Part shown: positions 29,416 to 40,143 of the stretch, piece after piece | Numbering within the stretch: the first letter of the stretch is position 1 | Layout: each line of letters begins with the position of its first letter | Source: Halioglobus japonicus | GTDB lineage: Bacteria; Pseudomonadota; Gammaproteobacteria; Pseudomonadales; Halieaceae | DNA length: 64,000 nt | Direction of reading: 5' to 3' | Assembly: GCF_001983995.1 (NCBI RefSeq) | Contig: NZ_CP019450.1 | Location: 3,720,001 to 3,784,000 of the forward strand | The notes under the pieces: generated by a model | Seen by the model: the letters and a program-made list of their open reading frames with translations, nothing else | The model's database searches: none | Told to the model about the DNA's origin: nothing | Made by a program: the position numbers and the translations under genes

Positions 29416-29844
29416 TTAGATATTAAGTGCTTGCGGCTGTTGTGCGGCGTGCGGATGCTCGCTGCCCGCGTACACTTTGAGCTTCTTGAACATGGCGCGG
29501 CCCAGCGGGTTACGCGGCAGCATGCCTTTAACTGCACCCTGGATAACGCGCTCAGGGGCCTTGTCGATCAGCTTTTCAAAAGAGATAGACTTCAGACCAC
29601 CGGGGTAACCAGTGTGGCTGTGGTAAATCTTGTCGGTCGCCTTGGCGCCGGTTACACGTACCTTTTCCGCATTGATCACGACGATGTAATCGCCAGTGTC
29701 TACGTGAGGTGTGTATTCGGCCTTGTGCTTGCCGCGCAAACGATGCGCAATTTCACTTGCCAGGCGCCCCAGGGTTTTGTCAGAGGCATCCACCACGAAC
29801 CAGTCGCGGGATACGTCTTCTGCTTTGGCACTATAAGTTTTCAT
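29416..29844 (-). CDS. rplM: 50S ribosomal protein L13
   Basis: L13 is an early-assembling large-subunit protein. The 142-residue product from the ATG at 29844 ([15 protein letters not shown]) equals the E. coli length and has the [16 protein letters not shown] and [19 protein letters not shown] motifs. An upstream ATG at 29952 would put the promoter inside the gene and is rejected. Confidence 0.99.
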   Translation of the reverse strand: MKTYSAKAEDVSRDWFVVDASDKTLGRLASEIAHRLRGKHKAEYTPHVDTGDYIVVINAEKVRVTGAKATDKIYHSHTGYPGGLKSISFEKLIDKAPERVIQGAVKGMLPRNPLGRAMFKKLKVYAGSEHPHAAQQPQALNI

Positions 29845-29887
29845 GAGAATAACCGCCTCTTGGAGGGCTCCAATTTCGAGAGCGCGA

Positions 29888-29916
29888 ATACTACCCGCTG
29901 CCCCAATCCTTTTCAA
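29888..29916 (-). promoter_or_regulatory. Sigma-70 promoter of rplM-rpsI
   Basis: TTGAAA (29916-29911), a 17-bp spacer and TAGTAT (29893-29888) lie on the minus strand about 44 nt before the rplM ATG. The spacing and near-consensus hexamers suit a strong ribosomal-protein promoter. Confidence 0.75.
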
Positions 29917-30011
29917 GCAGAAAATCGAAGTTATTTCGCGACTTATCGGCACCTATCGGCGGACATTTGTGGGAATTTTCACACTCCGCCGATTCCCCAA
30001 TGGGGCGGGGC

Positions 30012-31112
30012 CTAGGGCCGGTGCTCACGGGCCAGATACTCGTGAGACTGCATCTCCTGCAAACGTGACTGAGTGCGCTGGAACTCAAACTCCAGGCTGC
30101 CACTGGCATAGAGCTCCAGCAGCGGGGCTTGTGCGGTAAGCACCAGCTTCACATTGCGATCGTAGAACTCATCCACCAGATTGATAAAGCGGCGGGCCTG
30201 ATCGTTCAGATCCGAGGTAAACCGGGGCACGCCGGACAGCAGCACCGCATGGAAAATACGTGCCAGCTCGATGTAGTCGTTCTGGGAGCGGGGCCCGTCA
30301 CAAAGTTCGGCAAATTCGAACCAGGCCACATCGTCGGCAAGACAGCGCACGGTCAGATACCGGCCGTTGATCTCAATACGCTCCCAATGCTTACCCGGCT
30401 CTACCGCCAGGGCCTCAAAACTACTGCGCAAACTGAGATCTGCCGCCTGATCCAATGGATAGTGATACAACTCGGCCTGCTGCAACGTGCGCAGCCGGTA
30501 GTCGATACCCGCGTCGACGTTCACCACCTTGGTGTATTTCTGGACCAGCGCAATCGCGGGCAGGAAACGCTGGCGCTGCAGGCCGTTCTCATAGAGGTTC
30601 TCAGGGACTATATTGGAGGTCGCCACCAGGCTGACGCCACGTGCAAACAGGGCCTCCATGAGCCCTCCCAGAATCATCGCATCGCCAATGTCGGTGACAA
30701 AAAACTCGTCGAAGCAGATTACGATCGCCTCCTCTGCCAGGCGATCCGCGACGATTTCGAGCGGATTTTTTTCGCCCTCCAGCTGCGTCAGCTCACTGTG
30801 AACGCGCTGCATGAAGCGATGAAAGTGGATTCTGAGTTTGCGCTCAAAAGGCAGGCTGTCGTGAAACGTGTCGACGAGATAGGTCTTGCCGCGCCCCACC
30901 CCGCCCCACAGATAAAGGCCGACCTCCGGCTCCAATGGCTGCTTGCGCAGGCGCCGGATAAAGCTGCCCAGACCGGTTTCGCGCTGCTGATAGCGCGCCA
31001 CCAGGCGCTCGTAGAGGTCCTGCAACAGGCGTACAGCCTCCTCCTGGGCAGGGTCGTGACTAAACCCCTCCCGCTGGAGATCTGACTGATAGCGCTGCCA
31101 GGGTGTAGACAT
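30012..31112 (-). CDS. zapE: Cell division AAA ATPase ZapE
   Basis: ZapE is a Z-ring-associated ATPase (AFG1 family) needed for division under stress. From the ATG at 31112 (MSTPWQRYQ) it has 366 residues. Walker A (GGVGRGKT) lies at 70-77, Walker B in VICFDEFFV near 150, and the sensor ATSNIVPENLYENGLQR follows. The C-terminal FEFQRTQSRLQEMQSHEYL is family-typical. An in-frame ATG at 31169 would add 19 residues and cannot be excluded. It diverges from zapG. Confidence 0.94.
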   Translation of the reverse strand: MSTPWQRYQSDLQREGFSHDPAQEEAVRLLQDLYERLVARYQQRETGLGSFIRRLRKQPLEPEVGLYLWGGVGRGKTYLVDTFHDSLPFERKLRIHFHRFMQRVHSELTQLEGEKNPLEIVADRLAEEAIVICFDEFFVTDIGDAMILGGLMEALFARGVSLVATSNIVPENLYENGLQRQRFLPAIALVQKYTKVVNVDAGIDYRLRTLQQAELYHYPLDQAADLSLRSSFEALAVEPGKHWERIEINGRYLTVRCLADDVAWFEFAELCDGPRSQNDYIELARIFHAVLLSGVPRFTSDLNDQARRFINLVDEFYDRNVKLVLTAQAPLLELYASGSLEFEFQRTQSRLQEMQSHEYLAREHRP

Positions 31113-31241
31113 GACAATACCGGCTGAAATTTGGCGGAACACTTTACCCACCGCGCCTGCCGTTGGCAATGCACGCCCTTTAACAAACCGCCACGTGCGC
31201 AGCGCGAGCGCGTCCTTCTGGGGGGCAATGTGGTCAGACCC

Positions 31242-31270
31242 TTTGGCGACTCAGGCAATCCTTGTATACT
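31242..31270 (+). promoter_or_regulatory. Putative sigma-70 promoter of zapG
   Basis: TTTGGC (31242-31247), a 17-bp spacer and TATACT (31265-31270) lie on the plus strand 44 nt before the zapG start. The -10 element is good and the -35 is weak. Confidence 0.5.
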
Positions 31271-31314
31271 GGCGGCCCGCGCTTCAGGCGGGATGTTGGC
31301 AAGAGGATTGATTT

Positions 31315-31875
31315 GTGTACGACCTGACTATTGTAATTGCCGCTGCCGCAGCAGCACTGATTGCCGGCCTGGCCGCAGGCCTGCTCATCGGTCGCCGCTC
31401 CTCTCCTGCCGGCCAGAAACACCGTGAAGTAGAGCGCAAACTGGACCAGGTTCTGCAAGACAAGAAAGTGTACGAAGACGAAGTGGTCGAGCACTTTTCA
31501 GAGACAGCACAGCTGCTTAACCAACTTACCAGCAGCTATCGCGATGTGCACAATCATCTCGCCAAGGGCGCCAGCGACCTGTGCCAGGGCAAGGGGCCAG
31601 TCGCCATGGTGAATGCTGCCAGCCAGGACCCTGCCGAGATTCCTGCCAACCTGGCAGACATTCAACAACCCCTGGACTACGCGCCAAAAACATCACCTGA
31701 TGAAAAAGGCATGCTGAACGAAGAGTTTGGCTTGGACCGCACTGCAACCGCAGCCGAGGAGTCCCCACCGCCCCCCCGCGGGTCTAGGCGTTACACCGGG
31801 TTAGCGATATCGATAAACCGGTGCTCGATAGAGAACACCTGTGCCAGCCGCTCACCTAACGCCTGCACACCATAA
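31315..31875 (+). CDS. zapG: ZapG/YhcB (DUF1043) envelope and division protein
   Basis: YhcB/ZapG is a small inner-membrane protein that ties envelope synthesis to division. The start is a GTG. One N-terminal membrane helix (about 4-26) is followed by a coiled coil (about 35-80) and a low-complexity acidic tail. As read the frame ends at 31875, overlapping the end of the opposite gene by 85 nt with unlikely residues after ESPPPP. A seven-C run at 31771-31777 is suspect: one more C would give a stop at 31785-31787 and 157 residues, ending just short of the neighbour. Confidence 0.85.
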   Translation: MYDLTIVIAAAAAALIAGLAAGLLIGRRSSPAGQKHREVERKLDQVLQDKKVYEDEVVEHFSETAQLLNQLTSSYRDVHNHLAKGASDLCQGKGPVAMVNAASQDPAEIPANLADIQQPLDYAPKTSPDEKGMLNEEFGLDRTATAAEESPPPPRGSRRYTGLAISINRCSIENTCASRSPNACTP

Positions 31876-32552
31876 CGCTCGGTGGCGTGGTGACCCGCGG
31901 CGACAAACTGAACACCCTCCTCCCGCGCCGTATGCACCGTGGGCTCCGACACTTCACCCGTCAGGAACAAATCCGCACCCGCGGCCACGGCGGCATCGAT
32001 ATAGGATTGCGCAGCCCCGGTACACCAGGCCACACGATTAACACGCGCTTCAGCCTCGCCAATCAGCAGCGGCACCTGCCCCGTGAGCGCCTCAATCTGG
32101 CGACAAAACTGGCTGGCTGTCTGACCACCCGGCAGATTGCCGATATTGCCCACGCCCTGGCGATCCTCCGGGTCAAGCGGCTCAAAGCCATCAATCCCCA
32201 GCAGTTGCCCCAGACGAGCGTTGTTGCCCAATTCGGGGTGCGCATCCAGCGGCAGGTGATAGGCGAGCAAGCTGACATCGGCGCCCAGCAGTGCACCCAG
32301 GCGGCGGCGCTTCATCCCCACAACGGGCGCAGACTCGCCCTTCCAGAAATAGCCGTGGTGCACCAATATGGCATCGGCACCCCATTCGATCGCGGCATCC
32401 AGTAAGGCCTGATTGGCCGTGACGCCCGAGGCAATCCGGGTCACTTTGTCCCGGCCCTGCACCTGCAATCCGTTCGGGCAGTAATCGCGAAACCTCCCAG
32501 GCTCCAACGTTGTGTCGATATAAGCCAGCAGTTCGTCCAGCGTAGTGCTCAT
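31791..32552 (-). CDS. NIF3-like dinuclear metal centre protein (YbgI family)
   Basis: A 253-residue member of the NIF3/YbgI family, which forms toroidal hexamers with a two-metal site; it is often annotated as a GTP cyclohydrolase I type 2 homologue, but its role is unsettled. Metal ligands are visible in ILVHHGYFWKGE, LLAYHLPLDAHPELGNN and the C-terminal AAGHHATERYG. It is convergent with zapG and diverges directly from the degS upstream region, as in Pseudomonas-type genomes. Confidence 0.93.
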   Translation of the reverse strand: MSTTLDELLAYIDTTLEPGRFRDYCPNGLQVQGRDKVTRIASGVTANQALLDAAIEWGADAILVHHGYFWKGESAPVVGMKRRRLGALLGADVSLLAYHLPLDAHPELGNNARLGQLLGIDGFEPLDPEDRQGVGNIGNLPGGQTASQFCRQIEALTGQVPLLIGEAEARVNRVAWCTGAAQSYIDAAVAAGADLFLTGEVSEPTVHTAREEGVQFVAAGHHATERYGVQALGERLAQVFSIEHRFIDIANPV

Positions 32553-32666
32553 TTGGTCAAATCCTGTTCGCAGCCGAGCTGCATCAGATACAATGTCCCA
32601 CCACTCGAATCGTCGAACGGCAAATCAAGCGGTACTTTACCGCAGGAAGGGGCGCTGACAAATCCA

Positions 32667-33770
32667 ATGCAAGAGAGCCTGAAATTTATCGCCTGGCCCA
32701 CCATCGCCGGCATCCTGGCCGCCTTACTCATCCTGGATCGCTGGGTGTTACCCGCCAGTGACGCCACCGCACCGGGGCAGGCTGTCAGCAGCTACGCCAA
32801 CGCCGTCGAAGACGCCAGTCCATCGGTAGTGAACATTTACACCGCCAAGCGTATTCTCGAGCGCGCACCGTTACTCGACCGCCGCTCTGCCCTGGTCCTG
32901 GCACCCTCCCAGTCCGTGCGCGAACGCATAGAACGCTCGTTGGGCTCAGGCGTCATCATGACCGCCCAAGGCCATATCCTCACTAATCACCACGTTATCG
33001 CCGGCGCCGATGCCATTCAGGTCCTGCTGCACGATGGCCGCACCGCAAACGCGGCGGTTGTAGGCTCAGATATTGCCACCGATCTGGCGGTACTGCGCAT
33101 TGACCTGCCGGATCTCAAACCCATCTCCACTGGCAACTCCAACCGCCTGCAGGTGGGCGATGTGGTACTGGCTATTGGCAATCCGCTCGGATTCGGACAC
33201 ACCGTCAGCCAGGGTATTGTGTCGGCTCTGGGCCGCTGGGGGCTGCAGCCAAACGCGGCTTACGAAGACTATATCCAGACCGATGCTTCGGTACACCAGG
33301 GCAACTCGGGAGGTGCTCTGATCGATGCCCGCGGCCAGCTAATGGGTATTAACACCCTGATCTATACCAGCGGCGGCGATAGCGAGGGCACAACAGGCAT
33401 TGGCATTAGCCTGGCTATCCCCATCAACATGGCCGCGTTTGTCATGCACGACCTGATTGAATACGGCGAAGTCATCCGCGGCTGGCTGGGCGTCAGTGTG
33501 GACCCAATCCGGCCCGTACAAGGTGAAGGCCAGGCCCTGCTGGTTATGGATGTCGCAGCGAGCAGTCCGGCGGAACGCGCCGGCCTTGCCCAGGGCGATG
33601 TCATTACCCACATTAACGGCGACCCGATTCTCGACGGTCGCCAGACCATGCACCACATCGCCCAGTTGCGGCCCGGTGACACCATCGCGATCTCAATCCG
33701 GCGCCGTCAGCAAAGCCTGGAATTGCGGGCTGTGGTTGGCGTCCAGGGCCAGACCAGCCCTGTCAGATAG
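32667..33770 (+). CDS. degS: Periplasmic site-1 serine protease DegS/AlgW
   Basis: DegS (AlgW in Pseudomonas) senses misfolded outer-membrane proteins through its PDZ domain and cleaves anti-sigma factor RseA/MucA, releasing sigma-E. From the ATG at 32667 the 367-residue protein has an N-terminal membrane anchor (about 5-28), the trypsin-like domain with His in LTNHHVI, Asp in ATDLAVLRI and Ser in HQGNSGGAL, and one PDZ domain (about 265-360). A longer in-frame start at 32553 adds non-conserved residues. It converges on hisD with a 5-nt gap. Confidence 0.94.
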   Translation: MQESLKFIAWPTIAGILAALLILDRWVLPASDATAPGQAVSSYANAVEDASPSVVNIYTAKRILERAPLLDRRSALVLAPSQSVRERIERSLGSGVIMTAQGHILTNHHVIAGADAIQVLLHDGRTANAAVVGSDIATDLAVLRIDLPDLKPISTGNSNRLQVGDVVLAIGNPLGFGHTVSQGIVSALGRWGLQPNAAYEDYIQTDASVHQGNSGGALIDARGQLMGINTLIYTSGGDSEGTTGIGISLAIPINMAAFVMHDLIEYGEVIRGWLGVSVDPIRPVQGEGQALLVMDVAASSPAERAGLAQGDVITHINGDPILDGRQTMHHIAQLRPGDTIAISIRRRQQSLELRAVVGVQGQTSPVR

Positions 33771-33775
33771 TAAGG

Positions 33776-35067
33776 CTACTTCTTGAGCCGCAGCTCCGCG
33801 CTGCGGGCATGTGCCTGCAGCGACTCCCCATGGGCCAGTACAGAAGCCACTTCTCCCAGCGTCTGCACACCTTGCTCACTGCACATGATCAGCGAGCTGC
33901 GCTTCTGGAAATCGTACACGCCCAGCGGCGAGGAGAATCGCGCACTGCGCGAGGTCGGCAGCACATGATTGGGGCCGGCACAGTAGTCGCCGAGCGATTC
34001 AGATGTATAGGGCCCCATGAAAATGGCGCCAGCATGGCGGATATCGGGCAGCAACTGCTCCGGATCTGCCACGGATAATTCCAGATGCTCTGGCGCAAGC
34101 TGGTTGCTAATGGCGACGGCGTCCGCCAGATCCCGAGTTTTGATCATGGCACCGCGCCCCGACAGTGAGGCCTGGATAATGTCGCGGCGATTCATGTCGG
34201 GTAACAGCCGATCAATGGCCTCTGCAACGCGATCGAGATAGGCACTATCCGGACACAACAAAATCGCCTGGGCATTCTCATCGTGCTCGGCCTGGGAGAA
34301 CAGATCCATTGCCACCCAATCAGGATCGGTACTGCCATCGCAGATCACCAGAATCTCAGAGGGACCGGCAATCATGTCAATGCCCACGCGGCCAAACACC
34401 TGGCGTTTGGCAGTGGCCACATAGATATTGCCGGGGCCTACGATTTTATCCACCGCAGGCACAGTCGCCGTCCCATAGGCGAGAGCGCCCACCGCCTGCG
34501 CGCCCCCAGCGTAAATACCTGGTCAACGCCTGCAATGGCCGCCGCAGCCAACACCATGGGATTGAGTTCGCCGCCGGGGGCGGGCACCACCATGATAATT
34601 TCACCCACACCCGCAACTTTGGCAGGCAGGGCATTCATCAACACCGAGGAGGGGTAGCTGGCCTTGCCGCCAGGCACATAGAGGCCGGCGCGATCCAGGG
34701 GGCGAATCTGCTGGCCAAGCAAGTTGCCCTGTTCGTCGCGATACTGCCAGCTGTCCTGCACCTGATGCTCGTGATAGCTGCGAATACGAGAGGCAGCCGC
34801 CTCCAGCGCTTCGCGCTGAGCCGTGGGAATCTGTTCCAACGACTCGTGCAGGCGGTCCCGGGAAACCTCAAGCTCCGCCATCGTTTGCGCCGCGAGCTGG
34901 TCAAAGCGCGCCGTGTACTCCAGCAGCGCCACGTCACCGCGCTGCGCCACATCCGCCAGCACCTCACGCACGGTATCGTTCACCGCCAGGTTCAGCTCTT
35001 CCTCCCAGGCGGTCAGCGCCTCCAGGCGCTGCGCGAAGTCAGCTTGACTGGAATCGAGTCGTTGCAT
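33776..35067 (-). CDS. hisD: Histidinol dehydrogenase (one frameshift as sequenced)
   Basis: HisD performs the last two steps of histidine synthesis, oxidising L-histidinol to L-histidine with NAD and zinc. The N-terminal half reads from 35067 to about 34508, the C-terminal half from there to 33776 in another frame. The break sits at a five-base run (34503-34507): one more base restores [15 protein letters not shown], a highly conserved NAD-site segment, and a 430-residue protein, the family length. Also visible are [32 protein letters not shown] and the zinc-site GPSEI region. GAGG lies before the ATG. hisC, which often follows, is absent. Confidence 0.9.
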
Positions 35068-35068
35068 A

Positions 35069-35704
35069 TCAGGATGCCTCTACCGCGCTGGTGAGGTCGG
35101 CAATAATGCGCTCTATGCCGGCGCAGCTGGAACGCATGGCGGCCTTGTTCACAATAAGCCGCGAGCTCACCGTGGCAATTTCATCCATCGGTTCCATGCC
35201 ATTGGCCCGCAGCGTATTACCGGTATCGACAATATCGACAATCAGATCTGCCAGGTCCATGATCGGCGCCAGCTCCATCGCCCCGTATAACTTGATCACG
35301 TCTGCGTGCACGCCCTGGCGGGCAAAGTGCTCCCGGGCGATATTGACGAACTTGGTCGCCACCCGGATACGGGCACCACTCGGGCGCCATCCCACGGGCC
35401 CCGCAGTCATCAGGCGGCAGCGCGCAATACCCAGATCCAGTGGCTCATACAGCCCCTCCGCGCCATGCTCGAGCAGGATGTCCTTGCCAACCACGCCTAT
35501 ATCCGCCGCGCCGTGGCGCACATAGGTAGGCACATCGGTGCCGCGAATGACCAGCAAGCGCAGGCCAGGTATCGTCGTTTCGAAAACCAGCTTGCGACTC
35601 TTGGCAATGTCCTCGGTCGGCTCAATCCCCGATTTCGCCAGCAGCGGCAGCGTTTCTTTCAGAATGCGCCCCTTGGTCAGGGCCATGGTAATGGTTTCAG
35701 TCAT
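35069..35704 (-). CDS. hisG: ATP phosphoribosyltransferase, short form
   Basis: HisG condenses ATP with PRPP, the first step of histidine synthesis. The 211-residue protein lacks the C-terminal regulatory domain of the long form; short HisG enzymes need the regulatory subunit HisZ, which is not encoded here. Motifs: [16 protein letters not shown], the [11 protein letters not shown] segment and the PRPP loop [16 protein letters not shown]. The start is the ATG at 35704, two bases past the murA stop; the upstream ATG at 35764 lies inside murA. Confidence 0.95.
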   Translation of the reverse strand: MTETITMALTKGRILKETLPLLAKSGIEPTEDIAKSRKLVFETTIPGLRLLVIRGTDVPTYVRHGAADIGVVGKDILLEHGAEGLYEPLDLGIARCRLMTAGPVGWRPSGARIRVATKFVNIAREHFARQGVHADVIKLYGAMELAPIMDLADLIVDIVDTGNTLRANGMEPMDEIATVSSRLIVNKAAMRSSCAGIERIIADLTSAVEAS

Positions 35705-35706
35705 AG

Positions 35707-37231
<1,525 letters not shown>

Positions 37232-37325
37232 AGTCCTCTCCCGTTAAGCTGTCGGCCGCAGGGCCAGAGCGGCCCGCGGACAAAGGGCGGCATTTTAGGA
37301 GAAAATGCGGGGATTGGCGACTGTG

Positions 37326-37997
37326 TCAGCTATCGCTCTCATCTTCGACTTCAATGGCGCTCCAGCTGTCGATGACAGCGTCGAGGTTGCCATCCTCCTT
37401 GCGTGCTGCTGCCTGAAACTGGTTGCGGTAGATTTCGCCCAGATTCACGCTTTCGATAATCACATTACGCAACTTCCAGTCGCCGGATTTGTCCCGGCCC
37501 ATCTGGTAGATAAGTATGTAAGGCTGGGTGCCCTCGGTGTAGATAAGCTGCTCAACCGCCACCCGGCGCTGCTCGGCTTCATCCGGCGCCGGAGCGGACA
37601 CCTCAATGCGCGACCCGCCAAAGGCCAGCAAGCCTTTGCTGTAGGTGCGGACCAGCCCCACACGCATCACCTCAGTAAAGCGATCCAGCTGGTCGCGCAG
37701 CTCGGCGCGGCCGGCCTCATCGAGGGAGCGGTACCTGTCGCTGCTGGCATAGGGACCCATGACACCGCGAGCGAATCCGCGGAAGTCGATAACGGGATCA
37801 AGAATGGCTTGCACCTCGCCGTAGTAGCGGTCGGGGTCCTCTTCGGCGTAGCCCTGGGCCTCTTCGACAACCTGCATCACCTTCTCGCTGGCCTCCCGAA
37901 CAACGTCGTGCGCACCTGGGGCTTCACCCTCAGCGCTGACGGTAAACGCAAGCATCATACACACCGCCAGTGACGTGAACTGCGATACAAATCTCAT
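37326..37997 (-). CDS. mlaC: MlaC/Ttg2D periplasmic phospholipid-binding protein
   Basis: MlaC shuttles phospholipids across the periplasm between the outer-membrane MlaA complex and the inner-membrane MlaFEDB transporter. From the ATG at 37997 (MRFVSQFTS) the 223-residue protein has a cleavable signal peptide (about 1-22) and the Ttg2 fold (FRGFARGVMG, YSKGLLAFGG, WKLRNVIIESVNLGEIYRNQF). Its usual partners mlaF, mlaE, mlaD and mlaB are missing from both flanks. The longer frame to 38072 overlaps the divergent promoter region. It is the first gene of mlaC-ibaG-murA-hisG-hisD. Confidence 0.92.
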   Translation of the reverse strand: MRFVSQFTSLAVCMMLAFTVSAEGEAPGAHDVVREASEKVMQVVEEAQGYAEEDPDRYYGEVQAILDPVIDFRGFARGVMGPYASSDRYRSLDEAGRAELRDQLDRFTEVMRVGLVRTYSKGLLAFGGSRIEVSAPAPDEAEQRRVAVEQLIYTEGTQPYILIYQMGRDKSGDWKLRNVIIESVNLGEIYRNQFQAAARKEDGNLDAVIDSWSAIEVEDESDS

Positions 37998-38046
37998 CTC
38001 TTCTTCCTTAACCATCAAAGCTACTATGCTCTCGGGCTGTGCCCTG

Positions 38047-38052
38047 TATAAT
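38047..38052 (+). promoter_or_regulatory. Consensus -10 element in the mlaC-yrbG divergent region
   Basis: A perfect TATAAT stands on the plus strand 120 nt before the yrbG ATG, in the 175-nt gap between divergent mlaC and yrbG. No good -35 hexamer is found at 16-18 bp, so promoter activity is likely but unproved. Confidence 0.4.
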
Positions 38053-38172
38053 CGCGCCTTGCACTGCGCCACAAATCGGGCGCGAGGTACAGGCCCTCTA
38101 GCTGTCAGACAACAGCTGGCCGGGAGTGTTCCCCGCGCGAAGGGCGCTTACTGTAACAGGAAACGATTTTCT

Positions 38173-39147
38173 ATGCTGTTAGCTGCCGCCACCATATTGG
38201 TCGGCTTTATTATTCTCATCTGGAGTGCCGACCTGTTCGTGGCCGGGGCATCCTCGATTGCGGAAAATATGGGTATGTCGCCCATCATCATCGGCCTGAC
38301 AATCGTGTCCCTGGGTACCTCAGCTCCGGAAGTGCTGGTCTCTTTCACCGCCGCCCTGTCCGGCGCGGGTGATCTCGCCATTGGCAATGCCATTGGCTCA
38401 AACATCGCCAACATCGGCCTGGTACTTGGTATTACTGTGCTCGTGGCACCCATGATGGTGCACGAGAGCTGTATGAAGAAAGAAATGCCGACCCTGCTGA
38501 TCGTCACCTTTGGGGCCGGCGTGCTGCTCATCGACGATGTTCTTTCCATCGTCGATGGCTGGCTGATGCTCGGCTCACTGGCCCTCATCATGGTGCACAT
38601 GGTGCGCAGCCAGACTCACGACGAGGTGCTGGTCGAAGAGGCTGAAGAGGAGTACCTGCCCCACCTCAAACCCCTGCGCGCCTGGCTCACCTTTGCGCTT
38701 GGCCTGTCACTGCTGATCGCGAGCTCCCGTATGCTGGTATGGGGCGCCGTCGAAGTGGCCGAAACCCTGGGTGTATCCGAACTTGTCATCGGCCTGACCA
38801 TTGTCGCCATCGGCACCAGTCTGCCGGAACTGGCTGCCACCATCGCCAGCGCCCTGCGCGGCCATACCGAAATTGCCCTGGGCAACGTGATTGGTTCCAA
38901 CCTGTTCAACCTGCTGGCCGTTATGTCCATCCCCGGCATTGTCGGTGCGGAGACACTAGAGAGCTCGGTGGTGACGCGCGATTATCCCACCATGACGTTT
39001 CTCACAGTTTTCCTAGCGCTGGCCATTTACATCAGCCGGCGCCGCAGTCGCTCCCAGGAAGGTCACGCCTATGTCGGGCGCACCATAGGAACCCTGTTAG
39101 TCTCGTTCTACGGACTGTATTATTACTGGCTGTACATCACCATTTGA
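38173..39147 (+). CDS. yrbG: Calcium/sodium antiporter (YrbG family)
   Basis: A 324-residue inner-membrane cation exchanger of the CaCA family. Two inverted repeats each hold the alpha motif, here GLTIVSLGTSAPEVLVS near residue 40 and GLTIVAIGTSLPELAAT near 205, each with its G-S-N-x-x-N partner (GNAIGSNIANIGLV and GNVIGSNLFNLLAV). About ten membrane segments are separated by an acidic loop. The start is the ATG at 38173; an upstream in-frame ATG at 37975 overlaps mlaC. It heads the kdsD-lpt-rpoN gene set as in E. coli. Confidence 0.94.
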   Translation: MLLAAATILVGFIILIWSADLFVAGASSIAENMGMSPIIIGLTIVSLGTSAPEVLVSFTAALSGAGDLAIGNAIGSNIANIGLVLGITVLVAPMMVHESCMKKEMPTLLIVTFGAGVLLIDDVLSIVDGWLMLGSLALIMVHMVRSQTHDEVLVEEAEEEYLPHLKPLRAWLTFALGLSLLIASSRMLVWGAVEVAETLGVSELVIGLTIVAIGTSLPELAATIASALRGHTEIALGNVIGSNLFNLLAVMSIPGIVGAETLESSVVTRDYPTMTFLTVFLALAIYISRRRSRSQEGHAYVGRTIGTLLVSFYGLYYYWLYITI

Positions 39148-39159
39148 CAGGGTCTGTCT

Positions 39160-40143
39160 ATGGCAACACAGTCCAGCTCCTCCCACGCCGCCTCAGCAAG
39201 GCGCACCATCGGTATGGAAGCGGCCGCAGTCACCGAACTCGAATCGCGCATCGGCGAAGCATTTGATCGCGCCTGTGACATTCTGCTGGGCTGTCGAGGC
39301 CGGGTTATCGTTACCGGCATGGGCAAATCCGGGCACATCGCCCGCAAAATAGCCGCAACGCTGGCGAGCACCGGCACTCCGGCGTTCTTCGTCCACCCCG
39401 GCGAAGCCAGTCACGGCGACATGGGGATGATTACCGGCGACGATGTCGTTATCGCGCTGTCCAATAGCGGCGAAGTCGGCGAAGTTGTCACCCTTCTGCC
39501 ACTGCTGAAAAGGATTGGAGCCGCGCTGCTCAGCTTTACCGGCAACCCCGACTCAACGCTTGCACTTGCCTCTGACGCCCACCTCGACACCGGCGTAGAA
39601 ACCGAGGCATGCCCGCTCAACCTGGCGCCTACCTCATCGACCACCACCGCGCTGGTGATGGGCGACGCGCTGGCCATTGCGCTGCTCGAAGCCCGCGGGT
39701 TTACTGCCGAGGATTTCGCCTTCTCCCACCCCGGCGGAACGCTGGGCAAAAAGCTGCTGCTCAAGGTGGCTGACCTTATGCAGACCGGCGACGCCATTCC
39801 CACGGTGACCACAACCACATCGCTGTCGGACGCACTGCTCGAAATCAGCGCCAAGGGCCTTGGCATGACCGCCATTGTCGATAGCGACGGCCTGCTGGAA
39901 GGCGTCTTCACCGACGGCGACCTGCGTCGAGCCCTCGATGCCAGGGTCGACATTACCACCACCTCCATGGGCGAATTGATGCACCGCAACCCGAAAACCG
40001 CAGCGCCAGGCATACTCGCCGCGGAAGCCATGAAGACCATGGAAGAATCGGAAATTACCTCGCTGATCATTACCGACAACAACAGCCGGGAGATTCGCGG
40101 TGTCCTTCATCTCATGCACCTTCTGCATGCGGGAATAGCCTAA
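39160..40143 (+). CDS. kdsD: D-arabinose 5-phosphate isomerase
   Basis: KdsD converts ribulose-5-phosphate to arabinose-5-phosphate, the precursor of Kdo in LPS. The 327-residue protein has an N-terminal SIS domain (VTGMGKSGHIARKIAATLASTGTP split here; GEASHGDMGMI; ALSNSGEVGEV; APTSSTTTALVMGDALA) and two C-terminal CBS domains (from about residue 205). It overlaps kdsC by one base (TAATG). Confidence 0.96.
   Translation: MATQSSSSHAASARRTIGMEAAAVTELESRIGEAFDRACDILLGCRGRVIVTGMGKSGHIARKIAATLASTGTPAFFVHPGEASHGDMGMITGDDVVIALSNSGEVGEVVTLLPLLKRIGAALLSFTGNPDSTLALASDAHLDTGVETEACPLNLAPTSSTTTALVMGDALAIALLEARGFTAEDFAFSHPGGTLGKKLLLKVADLMQTGDAIPTVTTTTSLSDALLEISAKGLGMTAIVDSDGLLEGVFTDGDLRRALDARVDITTTSMGELMHRNPKTAAPGILAAEAMKTMEESEITSLIITDNNSREIRGVLHLMHLLHAGIA

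Noticed and set aside
30129..31085. 318-codon plus-strand frame opposite zapE
   Set aside because: Antisense shadow with no motif or ribosome site.
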